Below, in pieces: positions 13,436 through 23,599 of a stretch of 64,000 bases of DNA. A program made the position numbers and the translations under genes. The notes under the pieces were generated by a model, which ran no database searches, was not told where the DNA came from, and was given only the letters and a program-made list of their open reading frames with translations. Source of the stretch: Allacma fusca (lineage: Eukaryota > Arthropoda > Collembola > Symphypleona > Sminthuridae); the NCBI GenBank assembly GCA_947179485.1, contig OX359247.1, forward strand, positions 44,861,131-44,925,130, in the 5' to 3' direction. Numbering within the stretch: the stretch's first letter is position 1; every line of letters begins with the position of its first letter.

Positions 13436-13789
13436 ACTGTCTTTTTGAAGACATAATTACCTGTCTTTTAAAGACAAATTAACCTGTCTTTTTAAAGACA
13501 AATTAACCTGTCTTTTTAAAGACAAATTAACCTGTCTTTTTAAAGACAAATTAACCTGTCTTTTTAAAGACAAAATAACCTGTCTTTTTAAAGACACAAT
13601 TACCTGTCTTTTTAAAGACATTAACCTGTCTTTTTAAAGACACAATTACCTGTCTTTTTAAAGACAAAATTACCTGTCTTTTAAAGACAAATTAACCTGT
13701 CTTTTTAAAGACAAATTAACCTGTCTTTTTAAAGACACAATTACCTGTCTTTTTAAAGACACAATTACCTGTCTTTTTAAAGACAAATT
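13436..13789. repeat. Palindromic minisatellite, block 1 (about 15 copies of a 24-bp unit)
   Basis: Tandem units of about 22-24 bp with core GTCTTTTTAAAGAC followed by a short spacer such as AAATTAACCT. The core is almost its own reverse complement, so every unit can fold into a small hairpin. Copies differ mainly in the spacer. The block is followed directly by a second block built on a related core. Confidence 0.95.
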
Positions 13790-14165
13790 CAGTCTTTTAC
13801 AGACAAAATCGGTCTTTTAAAGACAAATTCAGTCTTTTACAGACAAAATCAGTCTTTTACAGACAAAATCAGTCTTTTACAGACAAATTCAGTCTTTTAC
13901 AGACAAAATCAGTCTATTAAAGACAAAATCAGTCTATTAAAGACAAAATCAGTCTTTAAAAGAAACATTGCATCTTTTAAAGACAAATTCAGTCTTTTAC
14001 AGACAAAACCAGTCTATTAAAGACAAAACCAGTCTATTAAAGACAAAATCAGTCTTTTAAAGACAAATTCAGTCTTTTACAGACAAAACCAGTCTATTAA
14101 AGACAAAACCAGTCTATTAAAGACAAAATCAGTCTTTTAAAGAAAATTTGCATCTTTTAAAGTTG
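13790..14165. repeat. Palindromic minisatellite, block 2 (about 19 copies of a 20-bp unit)
   Basis: Tandem units of 20 bp with core AGTCTTTTACAGACAAAATC or variants AGTCTATTAAAGACAAAACC. Runs of variants recur in the same order, for example around 13980-14050 and 14060-14140, which suggests a higher-order repeat of about 100 bp. The array stops about 55 bp before the ATG of the Helitron protein, so it probably forms its 5' leader or promoter. It belongs to the same repeat family as block 1 (GTCTTT...AAAGAC). Confidence 0.95.
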
Positions 14166-14218
14166 CTCACAGACACAATCAGACTTAAAGACAACACCTG
14201 TTCTTCTAAAGGCAAAAC

Positions 14219-17200
14219 ATGAATCCCGCGAACAAAAGAAGTCGTAAGCAGACTATGCACTCGAATGTACGCCATGGTCTTAATGACGAGGTTTCGTTCG
14301 ATAATGATACTGCAGAAATTGCTCAACCAGCGCACACTACCGCAAGTAATCTAGCAACTCGAAGAGCTAATTATGCCAGCAACAGAGAAGTTATCAATGC
14401 TTCACGACGACAATATCGTGCCGACAATAACTCACGTATTAATGAAACCCGCAGAGCCCATTATGCTGATAATCGTGAAACCTTGCGTGCTAACTTGCGA
14501 GATTACCGCACTGAAAATCACTCAAGTATAAATGAAACTCGGAGAGAAAATTACGCTGATAACCGAGAAACCTTGAGTGCTAACTTGCAAGATTACAGGG
14601 CTGAGAATAACTCAAGTATAAATAAAACTCGGAGAGCAAATTATGCTGAAAACCAAGAAACCTTGAGTGCTAACTTGCGAGATTATCGTGTTGAGAATCA
14701 TTCAATTATTATTGTAACTCGGAGAGCAAATTACGCTGAAAATCGAGAGGTTTTGAGTACTAATCTACAAAACTACCGTGCTCCTATTCGGGAATGTATA
14801 AACGAGACCGAACGTGTTCGTAGGCTAACAGCAAATAGGCGCACACTTGAACAAACCGAATATTGTGGTCTGACAATCAATATTGATGAGAGCGATGTTA
14901 CCGAATATAATATCGGAAATATGGATAAAGAATGCCGAAACTGTCATGCATTGCATTTTGCAGAAGAGGGCAGATCTAACGGATCCGGTGAAAATAAATT
15001 CTTGAGTTTTTTGACTTGCTGCCATCATGGAAAAATTGATACATTGATTCCAATGAAGCCTCCACACGAAACTGTGGCAGAACTCTTTCGGGAAAAACAT
15101 TTTATGGAAAATATTCGTTCATATAACTCTGCTATTGCAATGGCATCTTGCGGTGGAAACGTACAGCCTATGCTAGGTGGCCCATATGTTTTCCGCCTTC
15201 ATGGTCAGTTGTATCATTGTAGTGGACCATTGTACCCAAAACAGGGTGACAATCCAAAGTTTGCTCAATTGTATGTGTATGATAGTGAGATAGCATCATC
15301 ATACAGAATGGAAAACCCAGCTAATTCTGGGTGTAAAGATACAGTGCTACAAATTTTGCACACATTTATGGAGGCAAATAATAAATTAGTTGCTTGCTAC
15401 AGAATGCTCAAAGAAGTAGAGGAAGAAATGCAATCAGCCGGAAAAGATACAAAAAATCTTGCAATGAAAATTTCGACAAATAATAATTATGACCCTAGAA
15501 GGTACAACGTAGCCAAAGCTAACGAAATTGCTATGGTATTTACAAATGACGAGGGCGAACCTCCATTTGAACGGGATATCCGAGTTTATTTGAGAGAGGA
15601 AAAAAGAATGAAAAATATTAATATTCTCAATGAGTTCTTGGATGGACTTACTTATCCCTTATTTTTCCCAACAGGGGAGATAGGCTGGAATTATGGATTG
15701 AAAACCAGTGATGGGAAAACAAAAATTACTGAAATGATGTATTTCAGCTTTCATTTACAAATACGAAAAGACCAGACAAACCACTTGCTATCTGGTGGAA
15801 AACTAACCCACCAATTGATGGTGGATTGGTATTGCAGAATGGAAGCAAATAGGCTGAACTTTTTGCGATATAATCAAAAAAGATTAAAAGCGGATACATA
15901 TTCTTCTGTTCAAGAATATGTGACAAACAGAGCAGCTGCAACTGGAAAAGGAGTTGGCCGTACTGTCATATTTCCATCAAGTTACATTGGCAGTCCCAGA
16001 AATATGCAACAAAGATATCAGGATGCAATGGCGATTGTCAGAAAATTTGGCAAACCGGATTTATTTATTACTATGACTTGCAATCCGAAATGGAAAGAAA
16101 TAATGGCACATTTGTTGCCAGGTCAACAACCATCAGATAGACCTGATATCGTTGCACGTGTTTTTAATTTAAAGTTAAAGGAGTTAATTGAAGATATTAC
16201 CAAGCGTGGAATTTTTGGAAAATGCAGAGGATATGTGTATGTAATTGAGTTTCAAAAACGAGGCCTTCCTCACGCCCACATTTTATGGATAGGTGGGGAT
16301 TTAGATCTGAAAGATCCTAATTGTGTGGACAAAATCGTCTCAGCCGAAATTCCATGTAAACAAACGCAACCTAAGCTTTACGAGGCAGTAACAACGCATA
16401 TGCTTCACGGACCATGTTCCCAAAAATGTATGCGTAATGGTATTTGTACCAAACGATTTCCTAAAGAATTTTGTAATGTCACTGATACAGGTGTTGATGG
16501 GTTCCCGTTGTACAAGCGCAGAAATAGTGGAATTAAGTTTCATAAGGGAGGAAATGAATTTACAAACCAACATGTGGTACCACATAACCCATACTTATTG
16601 CTTAAGTATAATTGTCATATTAATGTGGAAGTTTGTTCTTCTGTTAAAGCTGTAAAGTACATCTACAAGTACGTTTACAAGGGTCATGATTGTGCTGATT
16701 TGCTTTTAAATGAAACTGAAACTACAGTCAATGTAGATGAAATAAGCCAACACATAAATGCTCGATATGTGAGCGCTCCGGAAGCAATGTGGAGGATTTT
16801 TGGGTTCTGGATGCAGGACAAATCTCACACCATTTATCGTCTACATGTTCATGAACCGAATGAGCAAACATTGTACTATCGCGATGGTGATGAAGCACAG
16901 GCATTAGAAAATGTAAAAGATTCTAATCTATCTGCTTATTTTAAGTTGAATGAACAAGATGTGAATGCAAGGCAATATCTTTATGCAGATATACCTAATT
17001 ACTACTGTTTCACAGATGGAACTGATCCAATAACAATGAAGAAGTGCAAAGTTTGGAAAAAACGTTGTCACGGATATGATCCGCATGTTATCGGCCGCAT
17101 GTTTAATGTGAGCCCTTCAAATATACAAAAATACGCTATAAAATTACTCTTACTCCACAAAAGGGGAGCTACATCATTTGATGATTTAAGAACTGTAGAT

Positions 17201-19009
17201 GGACGTTTATGTGATTCATTCCAAGATGCATGTTCGAAATTGAACTTAGTGGAAAATGATGAGCAATGGTACCATGCTATGAACGAGGCAATAGTATATC
17301 AAATGCCTAAGCAGTTGCGGCAACTTTTTGCAATTATTTGTGTTTTCGGCTCTCCTTCAAGCGCTATAGATATTTTTAACCACTATAAAGATCATCTTAT
17401 TGAAGACTTTCGTCGTGATCACACTGAAAACGTTGCCGAGCAATTATGCTTGCATGAAATTGAAAGCATTTTTAAAATGCACAAAAAATCTGGTGAAAAA
17501 GATTTTGGAATGCCAAAACTACAAGGCTACATGACATCAACAATGTATGAGTCTTATGACATTGACGAAGAAAAAATTTCATTTGCAGCAAATTATGAGA
17601 AGCTGAACGAGCAGCAGAAAGAAGTGGTAAATTTTGCAATAAAGGCAATTGAATCGAATAATTACACAAACAATTGTATTCATCTAAATGGCCCTGGGGG
17701 GAGCGGAAAAACCTTTGTGTATGAAACATTAATGTGTTATGTACGTGGACATCTGTTTAACGGGCTGCAAGGAATAGCGATTGCAGTTGCTTCAACGGGA
17801 ATTGCAGCTACACTTTTGAAAGGTGGAAGGACTTACCACTCTCAATTTTGCATACCTCCGAATACAAACAAGGACACCACGTCCTCAATGCGAGTTAACT
17901 CTGTGGAGGCGGATAGAATTCGCAAATCTCAGTTAATAATCTGGGATGAATGCACGATGGCAAGCAAGTACAGTTTGGATGTAGTTAATAGGCTTCTACA
18001 GGAAATTATGGATAATAATAGACCATTTGGTGGAAAATTAATAATTCTTGGAGGGGATTTTCGACAAATTTTAAATGTTGTCAAACGTGGGAATCGAATT
18101 TCAATAATTGAATCAAATATCAAAAGCAGTGTTAACTGGAAATGTTTCTCAACTTTTAAGTTGAATGTAAATATGCGAGCACGGTATGACATGGACTTTT
18201 CTGATTGGATTCTAAAGGTTGGAGACGGTAAGCTCAACAAGAGAATTAAAGATAAAGATGATATGGTGGAAATTCCCCAAAACCTTATTACAAATAGTAA
18301 TTTAATTGTCGAGATTTTTGACGGCATAACTCCTACAAACATAGAAGATTATGCCAATAGGGCAATATTGTGTCCTCTCAATGTCGATTCATCGAAAATC
18401 AATGATAAAGTCCTAGACTTATTGTCAGGGGTAGAGAAATGTTACTGCAGTGCAGATACAGTTGATAGTGCCAATGAAAGCGATGTACAGAATTATCCTG
18501 TAGAGTATTTAAACTCAATTAATCCGAATGGAATGCCTGCTCATTTTCTAAAACTTAAAATCGGAGCAATTATTATGTTACTCCGAAACTTAAATACGAA
18601 GAGAGGTCTCTGTAATGGTACACGTTTGATTGTTACAGAACTCAAGGAGAATCTTATATTTGCTAATGTTTTAACAGGAAGGGCGAAAGGGGAAACCATG
18701 TTTCTTCCCCGAATTACACTAACTTCAAATGAGGGTGAATACCCGTTTGTTTTACGAAGGAGGCAATTTCCTGTCAAGCTAAGCTTCTCCATGACTATAA
18801 ACAAGTCACAGGGTCAAAGTTTTAGTAAAGTAGGTATTTGGTTATCAAAACCCGTTTTTACTCATGGTCAACTCTATGTAGCATTTTCTAGAGCCAATTC
18901 TCGAGACAATGTAAAAGTATTTGTGGATAAAACTGAGGACCAGGGGGAACTACAGGGTCCAGGGAATGGTACTTATACAATTAATTGTGTGTACCCCGAA
19001 ATATTATAA
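14219..19009 (+). CDS. Helitron Rep/helicase transposase (RepHel), 1596 aa, intact
   Basis: Rolling-circle replication initiator fused to a Pif1-like helicase; it nicks, unwinds and transfers one strand of the transposon. Residues 48-197 are five near-exact 30-residue repeats (pattern TRRANYAENRETLSANLRDY). A zinc-finger-like Cys/His stretch follows near 239-243 (CRNCH). The Helitron_like_N and Rep region contains the HUH motif GLPHAHILW with H685 and H687, and the tyrosine motif KYIYKYVYKG (Y814, Y816, Y818, Y820), which supplies the nicking tyrosines. The helicase part has Walker A GPGGSGKT at 1158-1165, Walker B IIWDE with D1243, GGDFRQ, NMRA and the C-terminal motif INKSQGQSF...HGQLYVAFSRA. 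No stop or frameshift breaks the frame, and no OTU or endonuclease domain was noticed. An AATAAA lies at 19015-19020, right after the stop. The intact state implies recent activity. Confidence 0.96.
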   Translation: MNPANKRSRKQTMHSNVRHGLNDEVSFDNDTAEIAQPAHTTASNLATRRANYASNREVINASRRQYRADNNSRINETRRAHYADNRETLRANLRDYRTENHSSINETRRENYADNRETLSANLQDYRAENNSSINKTRRANYAENQETLSANLRDYRVENHSIIIVTRRANYAENREVLSTNLQNYRAPIRECINETERVRRLTANRRTLEQTEYCGLTINIDESDVTEYNIGNMDKECRNCHALHFAEEGRSNGSGENKFLSFLTCCHHGKIDTLIPMKPPHETVAELFREKHFMENIRSYNSAIAMASCGGNVQPMLGGPYVFRLHGQLYHCSGPLYPKQGDNPKFAQLYVYDSEIASSYRMENPANSGCKDTVLQILHTFMEANNKLVACYRMLKEVEEEMQSAGKDTKNLAMKISTNNNYDPRRYNVAKANEIAMVFTNDEGEPPFERDIRVYLREEKRMKNINILNEFLDGLTYPLFFPTGEIGWNYGLKTSDGKTKITEMMYFSFHLQIRKDQTNHLLSGGKLTHQLMVDWYCRMEANRLNFLRYNQKRLKADTYSSVQEYVTNRAAATGKGVGRTVIFPSSYIGSPRNMQQRYQDAMAIVRKFGKPDLFITMTCNPKWKEIMAHLLPGQQPSDRPDIVARVFNLKLKELIEDITKRGIFGKCRGYVYVIEFQKRGLPHAHILWIGGDLDLKDPNCVDKIVSAEIPCKQTQPKLYEAVTTHMLHGPCSQKCMRNGICTKRFPKEFCNVTDTGVDGFPLYKRRNSGIKFHKGGNEFTNQHVVPHNPYLLLKYNCHINVEVCSSVKAVKYIYKYVYKGHDCADLLLNETETTVNVDEISQHINARYVSAPEAMWRIFGFWMQDKSHTIYRLHVHEPNEQTLYYRDGDEAQALENVKDSNLSAYFKLNEQDVNARQYLYADIPNYYCFTDGTDPITMKKCKVWKKRCHGYDPHVIGRMFNVSPSNIQKYAIKLLLLHKRGATSFDDLRTVDGRLCDSFQDACSKLNLVENDEQWYHAMNEAIVYQMPKQLRQLFAIICVFGSPSSAIDIFNHYKDHLIEDFRRDHTENVAEQLCLHEIESIFKMHKKSGEKDFGMPKLQGYMTSTMYESYDIDEEKISFAANYEKLNEQQKEVVNFAIKAIESNNYTNNCIHLNGPGGSGKTFVYETLMCYVRGHLFNGLQGIAIAVASTGIAATLLKGGRTYHSQFCIPPNTNKDTTSSMRVNSVEADRIRKSQLIIWDECTMASKYSLDVVNRLLQEIMDNNRPFGGKLIILGGDFRQILNVVKRGNRISIIESNIKSSVNWKCFSTFKLNVNMRARYDMDFSDWILKVGDGKLNKRIKDKDDMVEIPQNLITNSNLIVEIFDGITPTNIEDYANRAILCPLNVDSSKINDKVLDLLSGVEKCYCSADTVDSANESDVQNYPVEYLNSINPNGMPAHFLKLKIGAIIMLLRNLNTKRGLCNGTRLIVTELKENLIFANVLTGRAKGETMFLPRITLTSNEGEYPFVLRRRQFPVKLSFSMTINKSQGQSFSKVGIWLSKPVFTHGQLYVAFSRANSRDNVKVFVDKTEDQGELQGPGNGTYTINCVYPEIL

Positions 19010-19149
19010 TTTGCAATAAAATTTAACATTTTACCGGATATTAAGCTTATACTAGCACTGCAAAGCCAGCTATTGCGTACAACTATTTACTGCCTTCGAT
19101 ACTTACATTTGCCTTTTTGAGCCAGCAATAGCTGGCTGTGCAGTGCTAG
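14219..19149 (+). mobile_element. Helitron rolling-circle transposon, apparently autonomous (5' end not resolved)
   Basis: It carries an uninterrupted Rep/helicase gene (14219-19009). Downstream is a textbook Helitron 3' terminus: a 7-bp-stem hairpin AGCCAGC-AATA-GCTGGCT at 19120-19137, 8 nt, then terminal CTAG at 19146-19149, followed by T as expected for insertion between A and T. The start given is that of the ORF; the true 5' terminus should be further upstream and the minisatellite leader is probably inside the element. No target duplication is expected for this class. Confidence 0.88.
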
Positions 19150-19150
19150 T
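19051..19150. repeat. Inverted duplication of the Helitron 3' terminal sequence
   Basis: The 26-nt arm at 19051-19076 (starts ACTAGCACTGCAAAGCC) is the reverse complement of the arm at 19125-19150, with one mismatch. The right arm contains half of the Helitron terminal hairpin and its CTAG end, so the left arm is a partial inverted copy of that terminus. The 48-nt loop between them looks unique. Confidence 0.85.
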
Positions 19151-22100
19151 GTAATTATACTCTGGTCAGACTACTGTCTAACATGTGTGTACATAAGTAA
19201 AGCCATCCAAGCGAGTAAAGTAAAAATGCTAAGCAAAAGACATGAGACAAAGCTAAGTACTTCTGTAGAATTCCAAACTTTATCATCTTTTTTATTGTGC
19301 TCATCATGAACAAGTTGCCAGGGAAAGAAACGTACTCGTAGTATTTGAGTTTCCTGTAATTTTACATAAGCAATTATGCACAAAATCTCCCCGTAGTATT
19401 AAGTACACTCACAATCAGCACAAGCATGCATATATTATTTTGGGAACATTCAGTGTTATGGCCAGGGGAGATGATGATTACTATACTGACATTCAAAACC
19501 TGTATCAAAGTCATGCGAACTATGGTCAAGGCCTGCAAAGTCAACAAAGTAGTACGACACAGATAATTAATGTTAAGTTAAGAAAGTTAGAATTAAGAAA
19601 TTACTAGAATTACTTAGCTCTATTTTCAGTCGTCTAACATCAGCTTTACACTCATCATTTCATATGTTTGTCAACAAAATCTCGAATAAGGAAAACAGAG
19701 AAAACAACCTGGATTTTTATGAACAACTTTCATGACCTAAACTATTATTATAGAATATTTATTAAAAATACTAGAGCTGTTGTGCAAGCATGTTGGTTGA
19801 GGTGTAAAATAATTGTACTATGTATATGTATATTTAAAATTAGATAATAGCTGCATGCATTCATAACAAGTTTTATTTATTTCCTACAGCAAGGAGCTGT
19901 GTAACTTGGATGTCACATTTATAAGCATCTGTAAATCATGTGCTATCGGACTCGTGAACGCTTAAGACAGATTGTGCCATGAATAGTTAATTGAGTTATG
20001 CTTGAGGTGCATACATACAGAAGTGTACGGCATAAGTACAATTAGGAATAAAAAGTGGTTCTGTAGTATTACTCAGCGTTGTTCATTCATTTGTGGGGGT
20101 AGCCCTGCGCTTTCCTCTAGATAGGACAGAATCAAATCTTTCAGATTTACTACAAGTGCAAGCACTAGTAATTATGTATGAGCACATAAATGCAAGTCAC
20201 TACGGCATACAGTCAATTTATCCCAATCCGCACGTATCAAATGCCAATGACATTGATGGTATGCAAATGAGGAAGTATACAATGGATAATTGAGGGGTTC
20301 GTCCCTTAAGTTATAATATAATGGAATCCGTTGGAACAAGGGGAAACGTTTAAAGATCTGAGATATTACAGAGTAAAATATGCAGTGACAAAAGGTGGTC
20401 TGGTTATGCTATCCTTTGTATCGAACTGGCTATTAGTTAATTTGTAAGATAATTCAAGCAATTGAAAATTGGGGCAATTTTTCCTAATAGCTTTTTACAT
20501 CATTTCCAATCAAGTTTCGGTTTAAAACCAGTTTTAAAAGAAGGCGAACTTAACCAGATATGCCGTTTCGGGGGTCACGCATATACATACATGTTTATTT
20601 ATTTAAAACATTTGTATTTACAGTTGTACATATTTGTTTAACTACAAAATCTTGGCTATGTACATTTGTGCACAGAAGTTTGCTAGATTTATATTCTTCG
20701 GGTTGTAATTTAATTATCGTACAAAATTTGCTGAAGTACGTAATTCACATTTGAAATAAAATAGGCACACTCATGCATACATTATAAATACACATAAAAT
20801 AAGGAATAATACAACCTCAATTATTTCTCACATAAAAGCAAGAAAAAATTTCTGCTGTTTTTCAGAAATTGTAAATTTCAATATATGTACTTGTATTTAA
20901 TTCTTGCGTTATGACCTCACCATCATTTTCATAAAAATCTCGGAAAATTTACAAGGTTGTTTTAATTATAATTCAAATTAAGATTTTTAGGGTATTAAAA
21001 TCACAACTTGCTGTTACATTTCTGTGCTAATCGGATTATTCTGCCTAGACCAATCCCTCAGAAAATATTCATGATTTAATGCTACCTCTGTTCTTCCCAC
21101 ATACCGCATGGGGCTTTTTCATTGAAGAACTAAAGCTCTGATGTAGGAAATCTTTATCGAAGGCTATCGGGTGATTATATTTTTTGAAAAATAGGAATTT
21201 CCACATTCGTGTTTACGCAGTCTCCAGTTCGAGAGCCAACTTATAATTAGCAGCAGACAAAAATCTGTCGGCAATGGTTGGCCATGAATTGAAGATAATA
21301 ATTTTAATGTTCATTATTATTCATTATTAACATTCATTACAGTATTGTGCATACTGATGTAATGCTATATGTGTACATCATATGATAACCGTCATCCAAA
21401 TCAGTCAGTAATATAAGTTTGTTAATTTTATTACTTATGATGGTAGACGGTATTGACAGAGTGTAATTAGCATTGAGTCCGTATTAAATGCCAATTAACG
21501 CAAAGGTGTCGCAGCAATTTAACAAACTTGGAAATTAAAAATGAATGGATAATTTTAATAACAAAAATTCCTGTTCAAAAACACTATTCCAGTAGGAAAA
21601 ACTAAAGATTCCCACTTACATTACATCAAAATTGTAGCTGCACTGGACCAAATATTTGGTTTTTTCATGAGCAAAATATCGGTAAATATATAGATGAAAG
21701 GAATTCATTTCACAAAAACTTCCCACTTGTAGTAATGACTACATATGTATATGTATATGTGTGGGTAGATCTGCAGTCATGGACTGTAAAAAAAGATCGG
21801 TTTCATTGTGGTCATAACGTCACAGGGGGAGGAATAAGGCTTTTATTATTTTTAAAGGATTCCAATCTTTGTAATTACTACAAATTGCATGATGCAAGCA
21901 GCTTAATCTTTTGTGCATATGTCAATCAAATAACATTGAGTACTTGTAATATAAAATTTGATTGTATCAAATAGTATCTATCTATATTTGATACTTTGTT
22001 CAAGTTTTCAATGTAAACCAGATCCAGTTTTCTCTAATATAAATGAAATTAATTTACATTTCAAATAGATACACTCGCCCTCAACATACACAAAGTAAGA

Positions 22101-22460
22101 AAATATTTGCAGTAACGGAGTGATGTAATATTACAGGTATGGATAATCAAAACCTGTAACAAGCAGGTTGTGGGTCTGTTAACTGGTAACCAAAAACTAC
22201 ATAGTAGTACAAACAAGTTCCACCAGGCTAATAAATAAATAAATGTACATAAAAGCCAGCTATTTACCAGTACTTTCAACACATAAATACATGATTATAC
22301 AAACTGGAAAAACCAGTCTGTGTATGTTTCTATTTAAACATGGGCTCATATTCGTGGAAATGTCATGGGTATAACGTTTGAGCAGCCATTGGAAGTTGTG
22401 ATTCTCAGAAAGTTATTTTACCTTAAAACCATATGTGTAGGTGTGTTTAAGCCAGACCTA
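19151..22460. other. Gene-less stretch, AT-rich
   Basis: About 3.3 kb with no coding similarity or RNA gene recognised. Short open frames (for example 20093-20293 plus and 21735-21974 plus) carry no domain and no splice context. It may contain decayed transposons not recognisable by eye. Confidence 0.5.
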
Positions 22461-22468
22461 CTAATATG

Positions 22469-23591
22469 CAGGGTGCCCAGAAGTACTGATTTGATCACGA
22501 CTGTCCTGTTTTGACCTAGGGTCCCCTGATGACCAAATGAGCTTGAATTTAGTCTTGATTTCAAAGTAGCTGACAAAATTATCTATTTGCAGCATTTTGG
22601 GGTAAAAAGACTAAAATTGGTCATTGCTTTTCATAAAGTCCATCGTAATACTAATAGAAACTGTATACACATGAACCCTTATGTAAAATGGTATTATATT
22701 TTAATTTTGAACGGTTGAATTTCGTAATGTTCGACAATGCAGTTGTGAGTTGACTTCCAATTACCAATAACAGTTTATGATATCTAACAAGTACATGCGC
22801 TCATATTAAAAGTTTAGTTAGAATATTTTGTTTCAGATTATTGAGACCGGTAAAAATTATCTTTATTATATTTTTGAAATGCCTAAGAATATTTCTTTAC
22901 AGTGTGGAGTTGGAAAGTGTAGCAGCATAGGAGAAGTTATTTTGGTGTGTGACATTTAGATTTGAAGCGAGTTGTTGGGTGGGATCACGGATTTTAAAAA
23001 TCATATTTTGACAGAAAATCATAAAACAAATACTAAGTCAAACAAATTTGTCTGTGTTTCAAGCAGTTAAAACACAGTGATGACAAATCTACAGTTTCCG
23101 AATTTGCCCTGACGTATCATGGATGAGGATCACCAATCTTGCAGAAATTTGGAATGTCTTTTTCTAGTTTGGTGAGACTAATAGTTCCAGATTATAAAAA
23201 GCGGTTTCATTGACTTTAGGAAAAACCAAAGCTTCAGCTTTAGTTCAAAATATTCTAGGTCTATTTTTACTCGAAGTTTTGATAAATGAAATAGTATCTC
23301 AAGAGTTTTCTCTAAAATCAGAAGCAAGAAATGGAGAAACGGAAGTGTTTTCCACTTGCTTTAAGATATTTTGTTAGATTTTTATGAAGATCCGGAAGAA
23401 TCGGGGCAACTATTTTCTGTCACGGATAAGCTCATTCAAAATTTTGAAATTAGAAGTAGCCTTCTTAGGCATATGCAATCCAAATGTAAATAGTTAAATT
23501 GCACTAACAATAAGACATATCTGATTTTTTTTTTTTTTTGAAAACTCACTTATAAGTCCTGATTTGAGAATCGAATAAGCTGGGCACCCTA
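22469..23591. mobile_element. Degenerate hAT-type DNA transposon, 1.1 kb
   Basis: The left end CAGGGTGCCCAG (from 22469) and right end CTGGGCACCCTA (to 23591) form 12-bp terminal inverted repeats with one terminal mismatch. The flanks are CTAATATG (22461-22468) and CTACTATG (23592-23599), an 8-bp target duplication with one substitution. This fits the hAT superfamily. The interior is AT-rich and broken by stops in all frames. No full transposase survives, so the element is old or non-autonomous. Confidence 0.8.
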
Positions 23592-23599
23592 CTACTATG

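Noticed and set aside
13436-14165. Regularly spaced repeats resembling a CRISPR array
   Set aside because: Spacers are as repetitive as the cores and only about 6-10 bp, the genome is eukaryotic, and there are no cas genes; it is a minisatellite.
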